Origin: Meiothermus luteus
GTDB taxonomy: Bacteria; Deinococcota; Deinococci; Deinococcales; Thermaceae
NCBI RefSeq assembly: GCF_003574085.1
Contig: NZ_QWKZ01000003.1
Span: forward strand, 1-51,245
Reading direction: 5' to 3'
Length of the DNA stretch: 51,245 nt
Below, one piece after another: positions 42,297 to 51,245 of the stretch (position 1 is the stretch's first letter; each line of letters starts with the position of its first letter). The notes under the pieces were generated by a model. It was not told the origin of the DNA and ran no database searches. It worked only from the letters and a program-made list of their open reading frames with translations. A program made the position numbers and the translations under genes.

Positions 42297-43303
42297 AGCG
42301 GCGGCTTTGGTGGCGCAGCCTTGGGTTGCACCTGTTCCTGACCCCGTTGGCCCTCTTGTGGCTGGCCCCGCTGTGGCTGATGCTGGTCTTCTCCACCCAC
42401 CTCGAGACGGCCATCTTCAGCACCCCCACCCCTTTGCTGCCCGGCGACCAGTTCTGGGCCAACCTGCAGAACCTCCAGGCGGACACCAACTTTGTGCGCA
42501 GCCTTTTCAACAGCGTGGTGGTCTCAGGGTTGTACACCCTGCTCTCGCTCTTCCTGACCAGCCTGGCCGGCTACGCTTTTGCCCGTTACCAGTTTTTTGG
42601 AAAGGGCGCGCTGTTCTCGCTGGTGATCGCCACCCTGACCATCCCCTACTTTGCAGTGGTGATTCCCCAGTTCATTCTGATAGCCCGGGAGGCCAAGACC
42701 CTGCTGGCGGTTTTCCTGGGCATGGCGGCCTTTGGCCTTATGGCCTTGGCCTTGGCCTGGCTTAGGCTGCCCCTATGGCCCCGGCGGGGGCTCTGGCTGG
42801 GCTGGGGGGTGTTGGCGCTGGCCTATTTGCTCTGGGGGGTAACGGCTGTTCGGGAGGCCATGGCCTTTGAGTTTCGCCTGACCAACACCTATTGGGCGGT
42901 GATTCTGCCCGCTTTGGCCAACAGCCTGGGGGTGTTCTTCATGCGGCAGAACTTTCTGAGCCTGCCACAGAGCCTGCTGGAAGCGGCCCGCCTGGATGGG
43001 GCGAGCGAGCTGCGTATCTTTTTCCGCATCGCCCTGCCGCTGGTGCTTCCGGCGATGGCGGCCTTGGCCATCATTCTCTTTCTGAACGCCTGGAACGATT
43101 ATCTATGGCCTCTTTTGGTGCTTTCAGACAAGAACATGCAGACCGCCCCGGTGGCCCTGGGTTCCCTCATCGGGCTGACCCGGGTTTCGTGGGGCGGGAT
43201 TATGGTGGGAGCGGTTATGACCACCCTGCCCTTCCTAGTGCTTTTCCTCTTTCTTCAGCGCTACTTTATCGCGGGCATCACCGCGGGAGGCGTTAAGGAT
43301 TGA
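42293..43303 (+). CDS. ABC sugar transporter permease (MalG-like) with an extra membrane hairpin
   Basis: The 336-residue protein has the MalG N terminus and the EAA loop LLEAARLDGASELRIFFRIALPLVLPA near residue 220. It also has a conserved NAWNDYLWPLLVL near residue 263. It is about 50 residues longer than usual. The extra part, about residues 145-200, contains two hydrophobic stretches (LALAWLRLPLWP and WLGWGVLALAYLLWGV) between transmembrane helices before the EAA loop. The start is set by the ATGA overlap and a GGGAGGGAG ribosome site. Confidence 0.88.
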   Translation: MKRRLWWRSLGLHLFLTPLALLWLAPLWLMLVFSTHLETAIFSTPTPLLPGDQFWANLQNLQADTNFVRSLFNSVVVSGLYTLLSLFLTSLAGYAFARYQFFGKGALFSLVIATLTIPYFAVVIPQFILIAREAKTLLAVFLGMAAFGLMALALAWLRLPLWPRRGLWLGWGVLALAYLLWGVTAVREAMAFEFRLTNTYWAVILPALANSLGVFFMRQNFLSLPQSLLEAARLDGASELRIFFRIALPLVLPAMAALAIILFLNAWNDYLWPLLVLSDKNMQTAPVALGSLIGLTRVSWGGIMVGAVMTTLPFLVLFLFLQRYFIAGITAGGVKD

Positions 43304-43359
43304 GCTGACCCCTTGGTTTTGGGCTCGAGCGGCCGCATGCCGCTGGATGGGAGTTTGCT

Positions 43360-45300
43360 ATGTTAGGCGTCTGCTACTACCCCGAACACTGGCCCTGCGA
43401 GCGCTGGGCCGAGGATGCCCGTCGTATGCGCGAACTGGGCCTCACCTACGTTCGTATCGGTGAGTTTGCCTGGAGCCGTATAGAACCAGAGCCGGGCCGC
43501 TTTACCTGGGCCTGGCTGGACGAGGCCATCGAAACCCTGGGCCAGGCCGGCCTAAGGGTGGTGCTGGGCACCCCCACCGCCACCCCGCCCAAGTGGCTGG
43601 TAGACCGCCACCCAGACATCCTGGCGGTGGATAAAGAGGGCCGGGTACGCGGCTTTGGCTCGCGCCGCCACTACAGCTTCAGCAGCCGGGTCTATCGTGA
43701 GGAGGCCCGCCGCATTGTGACCCTGCTGGCCCAGCGCTACGGCCAGAACCCCCACGTAGCGGGCTGGCAGACCGACAACGAGTACGGCTGCCACGACACC
43801 ACCCGCAGCTACGGCCCCGAGGACCTGCGGGCTTTCCGGGAGTGGCTCCAGGCCCGCTACAAGGACATTGATGCGCTGAACGAGGCCTGGGGCAACGTCT
43901 TCTGGAGCATGGAGTACCGCAGCTTTGAGGAGATTGGTCTGCCCAACCAGACCGTCACCGAGGCCAACCCTGCCCACTGGCTCGAGTTCTACCGCTTCAG
44001 CTCGGAGCAGGTAGCCAGCTTCAACCGGATGCAGGTGGAAATCCTGCGGGCCCACTCGCCAGGGCGCTTTGTGGTGCACAACTTCATGGGCTACACTCCG
44101 GACTTTGACCACTTCAAGCTGGCCCAAGACCTGGACATCGCCGGCTGGGACAGCTACCCCCTGGGCTTTACCGACATGGACGTGCTGCCCTGCACCGAGG
44201 AGGAGAAAATCCGCTACGCCCGCACCGGCCACCCCGACATGGCGGCCTTCCACCACGACCTCTACCGCGGGGTCAAGCCCCGCTGGTGGGTGATGGAGCA
44301 GCAGCCGGGGCCGGTGAACTGGGCCCACCACAACCCCTCCCCGGCCCCCGGCATGGTGCGGCTATGGACCTGGGAGGCCCTGGCCCACGGGGCCGAGGTG
44401 GTGAGCTACTTCCGCTGGCGACAGTTTCCCAAGGCCCAGGAGCAGTTTCACGCCGGGCTAAACCGCCCCGACTTTGAGCCCGACGTGGGCTTTTTCGAGG
44501 CCAAACAAGTAGCCGAAGAACTCCAGAACCTGGGCTCCCTGCCTCCTAGCGGCCCCGCGCCGGTGGCCCTAGTCTTTGATTACGAGGCCGACTGGGTTTT
44601 TTCGATTCAACCCCAGGGAAAAGAGTTCGTCTACCGAGACCTGGTCTGGCGCTTCTACCAGGCCCTGCGCCGGCTGGGGCTGGACGTGGACTTTGTGTCT
44701 CCAGGAGCCGACCTTAGCCCCTACCGGATGGTGGTGGTGCCCAGCCTGCCCATCGTGCGGGAAGCGGCCCTAAGGGCCCTCCAGGCTTTCACCGGCCCTC
44801 TGATCCTGGGGCCGCGCAGCGGCTCCAAGACCGAGTCGCTGGGCATACCCCCTAGCCTGCCCCCAGGGCCCTTGCAGGAGCTGCTGCCCCTCAAGGTGGT
44901 GCGGGTGGAAAGCCTGCCGCCGGGGCTTTGGGAGTCCTTGGAGTGGGGCGGAAAGACCTGGGCTGTGGGGGTCTGGAGGGAGTGGGTGGAGAGCAGGCTG
45001 GTGCCCGAGGCCCGCTTTGCCGATGGCAAGGGCGCCTTGTACCGGGATGGGAACTGCTTATACCTGGCCTTCTGGCCGGAGTTGGAATTTCTCCAGGCCT
45101 GCTTGGCCCAGCAGGCTCGAGCCGCGGGGCTCTCGCCCCAGACCCTGCCGGAGGGGTTGCGGCTGCGGCGGAGGGGCCCTTGGGTTTTCGCCTTCAACTA
45201 CAGCCCAGAACCCTGCCTCGTGCCGGCCCCTGAGGGCGCTCGCTTCTTGCTGGGGGGTAGGGAGGTGGCTCCCTATAATTTGAGCGTCTTTAAGGGGTAG
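43360..45300 (+). CDS. Beta-galactosidase, glycoside hydrolase family 42
   Basis: The 646-residue enzyme has the GH42 A domain with the acid/base Glu141 in WQTDNEYG and nucleophile Glu313 in WWVMEQQPG, almost the same numbers as Thermus A4 beta-galactosidase (141 and 312). A trimerisation domain (about 390-590) and a small C-terminal beta domain follow. It cleaves terminal beta-galactosides, and lacking a signal peptide it acts in the cytoplasm after uptake. The Cys cluster that binds zinc in the A4 enzyme is absent: residue 106 is Ser, and only Cys144 lies near the expected cluster at 150-155. It precedes the alpha-galactosidase by 3 nt. Confidence 0.95.
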   Translation: MLGVCYYPEHWPCERWAEDARRMRELGLTYVRIGEFAWSRIEPEPGRFTWAWLDEAIETLGQAGLRVVLGTPTATPPKWLVDRHPDILAVDKEGRVRGFGSRRHYSFSSRVYREEARRIVTLLAQRYGQNPHVAGWQTDNEYGCHDTTRSYGPEDLRAFREWLQARYKDIDALNEAWGNVFWSMEYRSFEEIGLPNQTVTEANPAHWLEFYRFSSEQVASFNRMQVEILRAHSPGRFVVHNFMGYTPDFDHFKLAQDLDIAGWDSYPLGFTDMDVLPCTEEEKIRYARTGHPDMAAFHHDLYRGVKPRWWVMEQQPGPVNWAHHNPSPAPGMVRLWTWEALAHGAEVVSYFRWRQFPKAQEQFHAGLNRPDFEPDVGFFEAKQVAEELQNLGSLPPSGPAPVALVFDYEADWVFSIQPQGKEFVYRDLVWRFYQALRRLGLDVDFVSPGADLSPYRMVVVPSLPIVREAALRALQAFTGPLILGPRSGSKTESLGIPPSLPPGPLQELLPLKVVRVESLPPGLWESLEWGGKTWAVGVWREWVESRLVPEARFADGKGALYRDGNCLYLAFWPELEFLQACLAQQARAAGLSPQTLPEGLRLRRRGPWVFAFNYSPEPCLVPAPEGARFLLGGREVAPYNLSVFKG

Positions 45301-45303
45301 GGG

Positions 45304-46752
45304 ATGCGGATACAGGGCTACGACTTCCAGGTGCAGGCTGAGCGGACAACGGAGACCCTAGGGGGTTATCTTCTAGAGGGTAAGGCCGTGCAAATAGGCC
45401 ACCCTTTTGGCCGTACTTCATTCTTCAAGCACGGCTGGCAGAGCTGGAGCGAGGCGGCCTGGGTCAGCCTGAAGGAGAGCCCCAAGCCCATCCTGCCGCC
45501 CGAGCGGCGCCCGCAGTGCGACGACCCAGCCTACGCCCTCTCGCCCGTTCATGGCGGCAGCGGGCTTGGGGGGGTGGAGGGCTACGACGGGCGGATGCTC
45601 TTTTTGGGGGCCTTGCGCCCTGGGGCCCGGGTGGAGGCCGACCGGCTTCACCTAAAGGGGCAGGCGGAGCACGAGTTGCAGTGGTTTTTGGCCTATGGAG
45701 AGCCCCTGGAGGTGCTTTCCCGTTACGCCGAGCTGCTGGCCGCCACCCTGGGGGTGCGCCCTCGGCAGCCCGCTCCCCGGGTGTGGTGTAGTTGGTACGG
45801 CTACTATACCCACATCTCCGAGGCCCGGCTCCTCCAGACCCTCGCGGGCCTCCAGGGATTGCCTCTGGAGGTGTTTCAGGTAGACGACGGCTGGCAGCAG
45901 AACATCGGCGACTGGGAACCCAACGATAAATTCCCCTCGGGCATGAACTACCTGGCCCTGCGGGCCCAGGCCCAAGGCCTCACGCCAGGTTTATGGCTGG
46001 CCCCCTTCATCGCCCGGCCCAGCTCCCAGCTCTACCGGGAACACCCCGACTGGTTTCTGCGTGACGAGGCGGGTGAGTTGGTGCTGGCGGGGAACAACTG
46101 GGGCGGCTACTACGCCCTGGATGTGACCTTGCCGGCGGTGCAGGACTGGCTGGTGGCCCTGTTGCGAACGGTGCGCGGCTGGGGGTTCCGCTACTTGAAG
46201 CTGGACTTCCTTTTTGCCGCCGCCCTACCGGGGAAAAGGCACCTCGAGGTGCCCCGCGAGGAGGCCTACCGAGAGGCTCTGCGCCTTGTTCGCGAGGCGG
46301 TGGGAGAGGATACCTACTTGCTGGCCTGTGGGGCGCCGGTGCTGGCCTCCTTGGGGTTGGTAGATGGGCTGCGCATCGGGCCGGACGTGGCCCCTTACTG
46401 GGACAACGAGGACCGCAGGCTCTACCTTCACGACCCCACCGGCCCCAGCGCCTACAACGCCCTGCGCACCAGCCTGCATCGGCTGTGGCTCAAACCCTTG
46501 GTGCACACCGACCCCGATGTAGCCTTCTTTCGCAGCCGCTACAACCTGCTTACCCCTGAGCAAAAGGCGGTGCTGCAGGACCTGGCCTTGGTGGCTGAGT
46601 TCAAGGCCATCTCCGACCCTCCGGAGTGGCTGGATGGGGAGGAGCGGGAGCAGCTTCAGGCCTGGCTCCTGGCCCGCCCTACCCTGGAGCAGACCGGGTT
46701 TTACACCTTCAGGATAGACGGGCGCGAAGTGGATTTTTCGCGTTGGCTATAG
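45304..46752 (+). CDS. Alpha-galactosidase, glycoside hydrolase family 36
   Basis: The 482-residue protein has a short N-terminal beta domain and the GH36 barrel with WCSWYGYY near residue 161 and QVDDGWQ near 192. The nucleophile is Asp301 in YLKLDF and the acid/base Asp361 in RIGPDVAP. The 60-residue gap equals that in Thermotoga GalA. It releases galactose from melibiose- and raffinose-type sugars in the cytoplasm. Compact enzymes of this size are known in Thermus. It follows the beta-galactosidase by 3 nt and precedes galT by 9 nt. Confidence 0.94.
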   Translation: MRIQGYDFQVQAERTTETLGGYLLEGKAVQIGHPFGRTSFFKHGWQSWSEAAWVSLKESPKPILPPERRPQCDDPAYALSPVHGGSGLGGVEGYDGRMLFLGALRPGARVEADRLHLKGQAEHELQWFLAYGEPLEVLSRYAELLAATLGVRPRQPAPRVWCSWYGYYTHISEARLLQTLAGLQGLPLEVFQVDDGWQQNIGDWEPNDKFPSGMNYLALRAQAQGLTPGLWLAPFIARPSSQLYREHPDWFLRDEAGELVLAGNNWGGYYALDVTLPAVQDWLVALLRTVRGWGFRYLKLDFLFAAALPGKRHLEVPREEAYREALRLVREAVGEDTYLLACGAPVLASLGLVDGLRIGPDVAPYWDNEDRRLYLHDPTGPSAYNALRTSLHRLWLKPLVHTDPDVAFFRSRYNLLTPEQKAVLQDLALVAEFKAISDPPEWLDGEEREQLQAWLLARPTLEQTGFYTFRIDGREVDFSRWL

Positions 46753-46761
46753 GAAAAGACC

Positions 46762-47817
46762 ATGACCCAGCTAACCCTACATAAGCGCGCGTACCGCAAA
46801 AAAGATGGACGGATGCTCTACCTCTACGGCCTGCAGCCCCACACCCTGCCACCTTTGGAGGAAGGAGAACTGGCGGTAGAGGCCCGCTCCCACGCCCGCT
46901 GGCATCCTTTGCGGCAGGAGTGGGTGGTCTTCGCAGCCAGCCGCCAGGGCCGCACCTTTCTGCCTCCTAAGGAGTACGACCCACTGGCCCCCAGCAAAAA
47001 GGGGGGGTTCCCCACCGAGATTCCCTTTGAGGACTTTGAGGTTGCGGTCTTCCAAAACCGCTGGCCAGCGCTTTCGCCCGAAGCGGGGGAGCCGCCTTTG
47101 GGGTTACCCGTTCCTACCCGCGACGCCAAAGGCGACTGCGAGGTGGTGGTCTTTACCCCTGAGGACTCGGGCAGCCTGGCTACCCTAAGCCCGGAGCGGC
47201 GCGAGCTTCTGGTCCAGGTCTGGGCCGACCGCTACCGGGAGCTCTACGCCCGGGAGGCCATCCGCTTTGTGATGCCCTTTGAGAACCGAGGGGAGCCCGT
47301 GGGGGTGACGCTCCACCACCCCCACGGGCAAATCTACGCCTACCCCTGGGTGCCCCCTGTTTTGCAAAAGGAGCTCGAGGCTTTCCAGAGGGGTCCGGTT
47401 CTCCTGGAGCTTATGCCTCACCTGGGCCCCTACACGGTCTGGGAGGACGAGCACACCCTGGCCTGCGTGCCTCCTTTCGCCCGCTACCCCTATGAGGTCT
47501 GGGTTTTTCCCAAGGCCTTCCGCCCGGGGCCTTGGGCCTTCAGCCCGGCGGAAACGCACAGCCTGGCACAGGCCCTGGGCCAGGTGGTGGCCAAGCTGGA
47601 CGGCCTCTTCCAAAAGCCGATGCCCTACGTGATGGCCCTGCATGCGGCCCCCAAAGGAGCCGAGGCCTTCTTCCACTTCCACGTGGAGTTCTACCCAGCC
47701 CTGCGCACCGCCGATAAGCTCAAATACCTGGCCGGTACCGAGGTGGCCGCAGGGACCTTTGCCATGGACGCCCTGCCCGAGGAGACCGCCTTGGCCCTGC
47801 GGGAGGTGCCCACCTGA
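46762..47817 (+). CDS. galT: Galactose-1-phosphate uridylyltransferase
   Basis: The 351-residue protein has an N-terminal half with RWHPLRQEWVVFAASRQ and an FQNRWPALSP motif near residue 97. The active site HHPHGQIYAYPWVPP places the uridylylated nucleophile at His188. The C-terminal half has LHAAPKGAEAFFHFHVEFYP with a metal or structural His pattern near residue 293. It moves UMP from UDP-glucose to galactose-1-phosphate in the Leloir pathway. Galactokinase and epimerase genes are not in the window. It is the last gene of the sugar operon. Confidence 0.95.
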   Translation: MTQLTLHKRAYRKKDGRMLYLYGLQPHTLPPLEEGELAVEARSHARWHPLRQEWVVFAASRQGRTFLPPKEYDPLAPSKKGGFPTEIPFEDFEVAVFQNRWPALSPEAGEPPLGLPVPTRDAKGDCEVVVFTPEDSGSLATLSPERRELLVQVWADRYRELYAREAIRFVMPFENRGEPVGVTLHHPHGQIYAYPWVPPVLQKELEAFQRGPVLLELMPHLGPYTVWEDEHTLACVPPFARYPYEVWVFPKAFRPGPWAFSPAETHSLAQALGQVVAKLDGLFQKPMPYVMALHAAPKGAEAFFHFHVEFYPALRTADKLKYLAGTEVAAGTFAMDALPEETALALREVPT

Positions 47818-47823
47818 GGCTAC

Positions 47824-48336
47824 CTACCCCTTTTGGGCCTCCCAGAGCTTGCGGGTGGTGATGATCTGGCCGGCGTGGTGCTGGGCGTGGGCCCCGATGT
47901 GGTCTAGGACATACACCGCCCGGACCTCGTGGGGCCCTACCCGGACGATGCGCTGTAAGTCCTGGTCCTGCAGCCTGCGCAAGGCGGCCTTGATTTCGCC
48001 CATCCGGCTGGTGAAAACCTCCAGCACCGAGCTTGGGGGTTCCCCCGTGGGGGCTAGCTCCTCCGGCGGGCGCAGCCGCAGTCCCTCGGGAATTTCCTGG
48101 CCCAGCCCCCGCAGGAGCAGCCGGTAGGAGGAGCCAGCGATGTGCCGCACCAGCCCCCCGATGGGGTTGGCCTGGGCCGCGGGCACCCACCAGAACCCCT
48201 CGGGGGGAAGGTCGCTGGCCCACCGTTCCACCGTCTCCTCAACCTCCTCGAGGTTCCTGAGCCAGACCGAAACCAGCCAGTGTACGCCCTCAATCTCGCC
48301 ACGCAGGAAGGGGGGTGTTTGGGGTGGGGGTTGCAT
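47824..48336 (-). CDS. DinB-family protein
   Basis: The 170-residue protein is a probable four-helix bundle with the DinB metal-site pattern: His in GLVRHIAGSSYRLL near residue 65, and the pair in HIGAHAQHHAGQIITTRKLWE near residue 150. DinB-fold proteins are often damage-inducible metal or thiol-dependent enzymes of unknown substrate. It is convergent with galT and ends 3 nt after the binding-protein gene starts its own run; the small gap suggests co-transcription with that gene. Confidence 0.78.
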   Translation of the reverse strand: MQPPPQTPPFLRGEIEGVHWLVSVWLRNLEEVEETVERWASDLPPEGFWWVPAAQANPIGGLVRHIAGSSYRLLLRGLGQEIPEGLRLRPPEELAPTGEPPSSVLEVFTSRMGEIKAALRRLQDQDLQRIVRVGPHEVRAVYVLDHIGAHAQHHAGQIITTRKLWEAQKG

Positions 48337-48339
48337 GGC

Positions 48340-49179
48340 TTAGGGTTTCCAGATAGGCACACTGGTGGGGTCTACCCCCCATTCCTTGGCCAGGTAGGTC
48401 TGGGCCAGCTTTTTGAGCACCCCCTCCTTCTCCAGCGCCTCTAGGATTCTGTCCACCTGGGCCCGGTTGGGGTTGCCCTTGGTGAAGAGGGCCCCGTAGT
48501 TCTCACCGGTCTGGAACTGCCCCACCACCACCAGCGCCCCGCCCGACTTGGCTGCTTCAGAGAGCACGATGGAGGTGTCTATGACGAAGGCGTCTATCTG
48601 CCCGGCCCGCAGCGCGGTGAAGCCCCCGGCCACATCGGGGAAGACCCGGGTCAGGTTCTGGGGGTGCTTGAGGGTTTCGCTTAGGAACTTGGCCGCGGTG
48701 GTGGCCTGCTGGACCCCAATCCGGGCGGTCTTCAGGCTGGCTGGGGAGCTGAACTTGCCCTTGTCGGCGGAGCGCACCAGGACGCCGATGTCTGAGGAGA
48801 AGTAGGGCCGAGAGAAGTCCACCACCCTCTTGCGGGCCTCGGTGATGGTGATCTGGGAGAGGGCGAAGTCAAAGTTGCGGGTCTGCCCTGCGATGAGGGC
48901 ATCCCAGGCCACGTTTTGCACCACCAGCTTGTCCAAGCCGGCCCGGTGGGCGATATAGGCGGCCAGGCAGTACTCAAAGCCGTCCTTGATGGTGGCGGGG
49001 CTGTCGCCGTTCCAGAAGCCGGGGCCTGGCAGGTTGGTCTGTACCGTGAGCTGGCCCGCGATGGCCGGCCGGATGGGGAACTGCCCCTTAGGGCCGGTGA
49101 CCTCGCAGTTGCCGATCTTGGTCTGGGCCATCCCCAGCGAGGCTAGGGCCAAAACGGCTAGGGTTCCAAGGCGTCTCAT
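48340..49179 (-). CDS. Amino-acid-type ABC transporter substrate-binding protein, orphan
   Basis: The 279-residue family 3 solute-binding protein has a signal peptide ([19 protein letters not shown]). [16 protein letters not shown] lies near residue 73, [25 protein letters not shown] near residue 107, and [18 protein letters not shown] near residue 150. It binds a polar amino acid or similar ligand outside the cell membrane. No permease or ATPase gene is adjacent. ATG at 49179 with a GGGAGG site upstream is chosen; the frame opens at 49236 inside the promoter. Confidence 0.87.
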   Translation of the reverse strand: MRRLGTLAVLALASLGMAQTKIGNCEVTGPKGQFPIRPAIAGQLTVQTNLPGPGFWNGDSPATIKDGFEYCLAAYIAHRAGLDKLVVQNVAWDALIAGQTRNFDFALSQITITEARKRVVDFSRPYFSSDIGVLVRSADKGKFSSPASLKTARIGVQQATTAAKFLSETLKHPQNLTRVFPDVAGGFTALRAGQIDAFVIDTSIVLSEAAKSGGALVVVGQFQTGENYGALFTKGNPNRAQVDRILEALEKEGVLKKLAQTYLAKEWGVDPTSVPIWKP

Positions 49180-49207
49180 GCGAACCTCCCTTGTCCTCGT
49201 CGTGCTA

Positions 49208-49236
49208 ACATTACAGAACCCCACCGCCCCTGTCAA
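49208..49236 (-). promoter_or_regulatory. Promoter of the amino-acid-type binding protein gene
   Basis: On the minus strand TTGACA (49236-49231), a 17-bp spacer and TAATGT (49213-49208) form a near-consensus housekeeping promoter, followed by a leader with GGGAGG. It is divergent from the lepA start region. Confidence 0.75.
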
Positions 49237-49282
49237 CGCGCCTCACGGAGGTCCTTTGCCCATCGGCTACAATGGGTGGGCT

Positions 49283-51082
49283 GTGCGGGAGCGGATTCGC
49301 AACTTTTCCATCATCGCCCACGTGGACCACGGGAAGTCCACCCTGGCCGACCGCATCCTCCAGGTGACCCGGGCGGTCTCGGAGCGGGAGATGCGGGACC
49401 AGTTTTTGGACTCTCTGGAGCTCGAGCGCGAGCGGGGCATCACCATCAAGGCCAGCGCAGTGCGGCTTTTCTACGAGAGCAAAGCCGGGGAGACCTATGT
49501 CTTTAACCTGATTGACACCCCCGGCCATGTGGACTTCGGCTACGAGGTGAGCCGGGCTTTGGCCGCGGTGGAGGGGGTGTTGCTGGTGGTGGACGCCTCG
49601 CAGGGGGTGGAGGCCCAGACCATCGCCAACTTCTACCTGGCCCTAGAACACGAGCACACCATCATTCCGGTAATCAACAAAATTGACCTGCCGGGGGCCC
49701 AGCCGCTGGAGGTAGCCCTCGAGGTGGAGGAGGTCCTGGGCATTCCGGCCGAGGAGTGCATCTTCGCCTCCGGAAAAACCGGGCAGGGGGTGGACGAGAT
49801 TTTAGAGGCCATCGTGGCCCGCATCCCAGCCCCCAAAGGGGCTCCGGAAAACCCCACCCAGGCCCTCATCTTTGACTCCATCTACGACGCTTACCAGGGG
49901 GTCATCCCCTACGTGCGGGTGATGGACGGCCGCCTCCGTCCCGGCGACCTCATCCGGGTCTGGTCCACGGGCAAGGAGTTCACCGTGGACAAGGTGGGTG
50001 TCTTCCGGCCGGGGGTCCTCGAGCCGGTGGCCGAGCTGGGCCCCGGCGAGGTGGGCTGGCTCACCGCGGCCATCCGCGAGATTGGAGAGACCCAGGTGGG
50101 CGATACCATCACCCTGGCCCAGAACCCCTGCAGCGCTCCCTACCCGGGCTTCAAACCGGCCAAGCCGGTGGTGTTTGCCGGCCTCTACCCTACCGACACC
50201 CAGGACTACAACCGGCTGCGCGAGGCCCTGGAGAAGCTCAAGCTCAACGACGCCGCGCTTTTCTTTGAGCCCGAGACCTCGGAGGCCTTGGGGTTTGGTT
50301 TTCGCTGTGGGTTTTTGGGCCTTCTGCACGCCGAGATTGTGCAAGAGAGGCTCGAGCGGGAGTTCGGCCTCGAGCTCATCTCCACCGCTCCCAGCGTGGT
50401 CTACCGGGTTCGCCGTACTGATGGCGCGGAGGTGGAGATTCACAACCCCTCCGAGCTGCCCAGTCCGGACAAGGTAGAGGCCGTCTACGAGCCGTATGTG
50501 AAGCTTACCGTCTACACCCCTGAGGAGTACGTGGGCCCCATCATGCAGCTTCTGCAGGAGAAGCGGGGCCGTATGCGCACCATGAACTACGTGGGCAAGC
50601 GGGTGGAGCTGGTCTACGAGGTGCCCTTCGGGGAAATCCTCTACGACTTCCACGACCGCCTCAAGTCGCTGAGCCGGGGCTACGCCTCCATGGACTACGA
50701 GCAGATGGGCTACCAGGAGGGCGACTTGGTCAAGGTGAGCATCCTGGTCAACGAGGAGCCGGTGGACGCCCTGGCCTTCATCGCCCACAAGGAGAAGGCC
50801 TACAGCATCGCCCGGGAGATTGTGGACAAGCTCGCCGAGGTGATTCCCCGGCAGCAGTTTGCGGTGCCCATCCAGGCCGCTATTGGGGGCAAGATTATCG
50901 CCCGGGCTACTGTGAAGGCCCTGCGCAAGGACGTCCTGGCCAAGTGCTATGGGGGCGATGTGACCCGAAAGAAAAAGCTTTTGGAGAAGCAGAAGGAAGG
51001 GAAGAAGCGCCTCAAGGCTATCGGCAAGGTGGAGGTTCCCCAGGAGGCCTTTTTGGCGGTGCTCTCGGCGGGCCGGGACTGA
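49283..51082 (+). CDS. lepA: Elongation factor 4 (LepA) GTPase
   Basis: The 599-residue protein has the G domain with [15 protein letters not shown] (G1), the switch RGITIKA (G2), [16 protein letters not shown] (G3), and NKIDLPGA (G4). Domain II follows, then the LepA-specific [24 protein letters not shown] near residue 340 and the C-terminal CTD with [41 protein letters not shown]. It promotes back-translocation or initiation-phase ribosome function. The frame stays open upstream to 48986, but GTG at 49283 matches the family. TACAAT lies 9 nt before it, with GGTGGG as a possible ribosome site. Confidence 0.96.
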   Translation: MRERIRNFSIIAHVDHGKSTLADRILQVTRAVSEREMRDQFLDSLELERERGITIKASAVRLFYESKAGETYVFNLIDTPGHVDFGYEVSRALAAVEGVLLVVDASQGVEAQTIANFYLALEHEHTIIPVINKIDLPGAQPLEVALEVEEVLGIPAEECIFASGKTGQGVDEILEAIVARIPAPKGAPENPTQALIFDSIYDAYQGVIPYVRVMDGRLRPGDLIRVWSTGKEFTVDKVGVFRPGVLEPVAELGPGEVGWLTAAIREIGETQVGDTITLAQNPCSAPYPGFKPAKPVVFAGLYPTDTQDYNRLREALEKLKLNDAALFFEPETSEALGFGFRCGFLGLLHAEIVQERLEREFGLELISTAPSVVYRVRRTDGAEVEIHNPSELPSPDKVEAVYEPYVKLTVYTPEEYVGPIMQLLQEKRGRMRTMNYVGKRVELVYEVPFGEILYDFHDRLKSLSRGYASMDYEQMGYQEGDLVKVSILVNEEPVDALAFIAHKEKAYSIAREIVDKLAEVIPRQQFAVPIQAAIGGKIIARATVKALRKDVLAKCYGGDVTRKKKLLEKQKEGKKRLKAIGKVEVPQEAFLAVLSAGRD

Positions 51083-51245
51083 TCAGTCCGGCTCCTCTTC
51101 AGGGGCCCCCTCGAGCTCCTCTTGCTCCTGCGCCTCGGGGTAGAACCGACGCAGCCGCCCGCCAAAAAGCTGGACGATTCGCTGAAAACGAGCGTCCTCC
51201 AGCAAGCTGGCTTGGGCCTCGGGGGGGGGTGATGGGCTGGGGGCC
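51083..51245 (-). CDS. 3' end of a gene cut by the window edge, possibly dnaX
   Basis: A minus-strand frame enters from the right edge and stops at 51085-51083, directly after the lepA stop. The 53 visible residues run through a Pro-rich stretch, LLEDARFQRIVQLFGGRLRRFY, and an acidic tail EEEPD. The sequence DARFQRIVQLFGG resembles the end of some DNA polymerase III gamma/tau subunits, but this is too little to name the gene. Codon use is normal for the genome. Confidence 0.45.
   Translation of the reverse strand, partial: APSPSPPPEAQASLLEDARFQRIVQLFGGRLRRFYPEAQEQEELEGAPEEEPD

Noticed and set aside
48986-49282. N-terminal extension of LepA by 99 residues
   Set aside because: LepA proteins begin at the [12 protein letters not shown] segment, and the extension is antisense to the binding-protein gene and its promoter.
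1-51245. CRISPR arrays, insertion sequences, prophage genes or rRNA
   Set aside because: No direct-repeat array, transposase, integrase, phage structural gene or rRNA segment was found on either strand.

Overview
The window is a gene-dense, GC-rich chromosomal stretch whose proteins look like the Thermaceae branch of Deinococcus-Thermus, most probably Meiothermus or a close relative. The reasons are the protein sequences (a Thermus-type short ArgC, a GH42 beta-galactosidase and GH36 alpha-galactosidase of Thermus type, a DdrO/IrrE pair), the rpmH-rnpA-yidD-yidC-jag block, frequent leaderless starts 6-7 nt after a TANNNT box, and abundant CTCGAG hexamers. Genus placement is inference. I saw no insertion sequence, prophage, CRISPR array or rRNA; one tRNA-Arg(CCG) is present.

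Layout: 1-4.3 kb holds an M20 peptidase (cut by the window edge), deoD, a methylmalonate-semialdehyde dehydrogenase and a nitroreductase. 4.3-6.3 kb is a compact stress-response module. It contains a DdrO-type XRE repressor, a GyrI-like effector-binding protein and an IrrE/PprI-type metallopeptidase. A divergent gene of unknown function has its promoter covered by a perfect radiation/desiccation-response palindrome. 6.3-8.7 kb is a probable pterin/folate set (NUDIX, SDR, folE2 with a structured leader). 8.7-15.7 kb carries pckG, lacD, the rpmH-rnpA-yidD-yidC-jag-prmC housekeeping block and a DUF1653 gene. 15.7-17.4 kb is an AcuB/AcuC-like pair. At 17.5-19.4 kb an ABC exporter permease gene is split by an insertion of about 236 bp. 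19.4-29.6 kb holds RqcH, two ion transporters, TrmK, two YeeE/YedE-type membrane proteins, Ndk, a PpiC/SurA-type isomerase, tRNA-Arg, endonuclease V and a Tat-exported metallo-hydrolase. 29.6-36.5 kb has an acyl-CoA synthetase and a minus-strand run argF-argC-dsbA-like-pyrE-spoIIM-like-gpsA.

36.7-39.1 kb is a small secreted protein with a two-component system. 39.1-47.8 kb is a galactoside utilisation locus: a DeoR-family regulator, a sugar-binding protein, two permeases, beta-galactosidase, alpha-galactosidase and galT. Its regulator and its operon share an 11-bp candidate operator. An intrinsic terminator after the binding-protein gene probably sets binding protein above permease. The right end has a DinB-like gene, an orphan amino-acid-type binding protein, lepA and the 3' end of a further gene.

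The strongest candidate for something not previously described is the DdrO/IrrE module at 4.3-6.3 kb. All of its parts can be read in the sequence: the conserved Leu-Arg at positions 106-107 of DdrO, HEXXH plus a Glu 27 residues later in IrrE, one perfect operator sitting on a TATAAT box, and a second near-perfect operator on the ddrO promoter.
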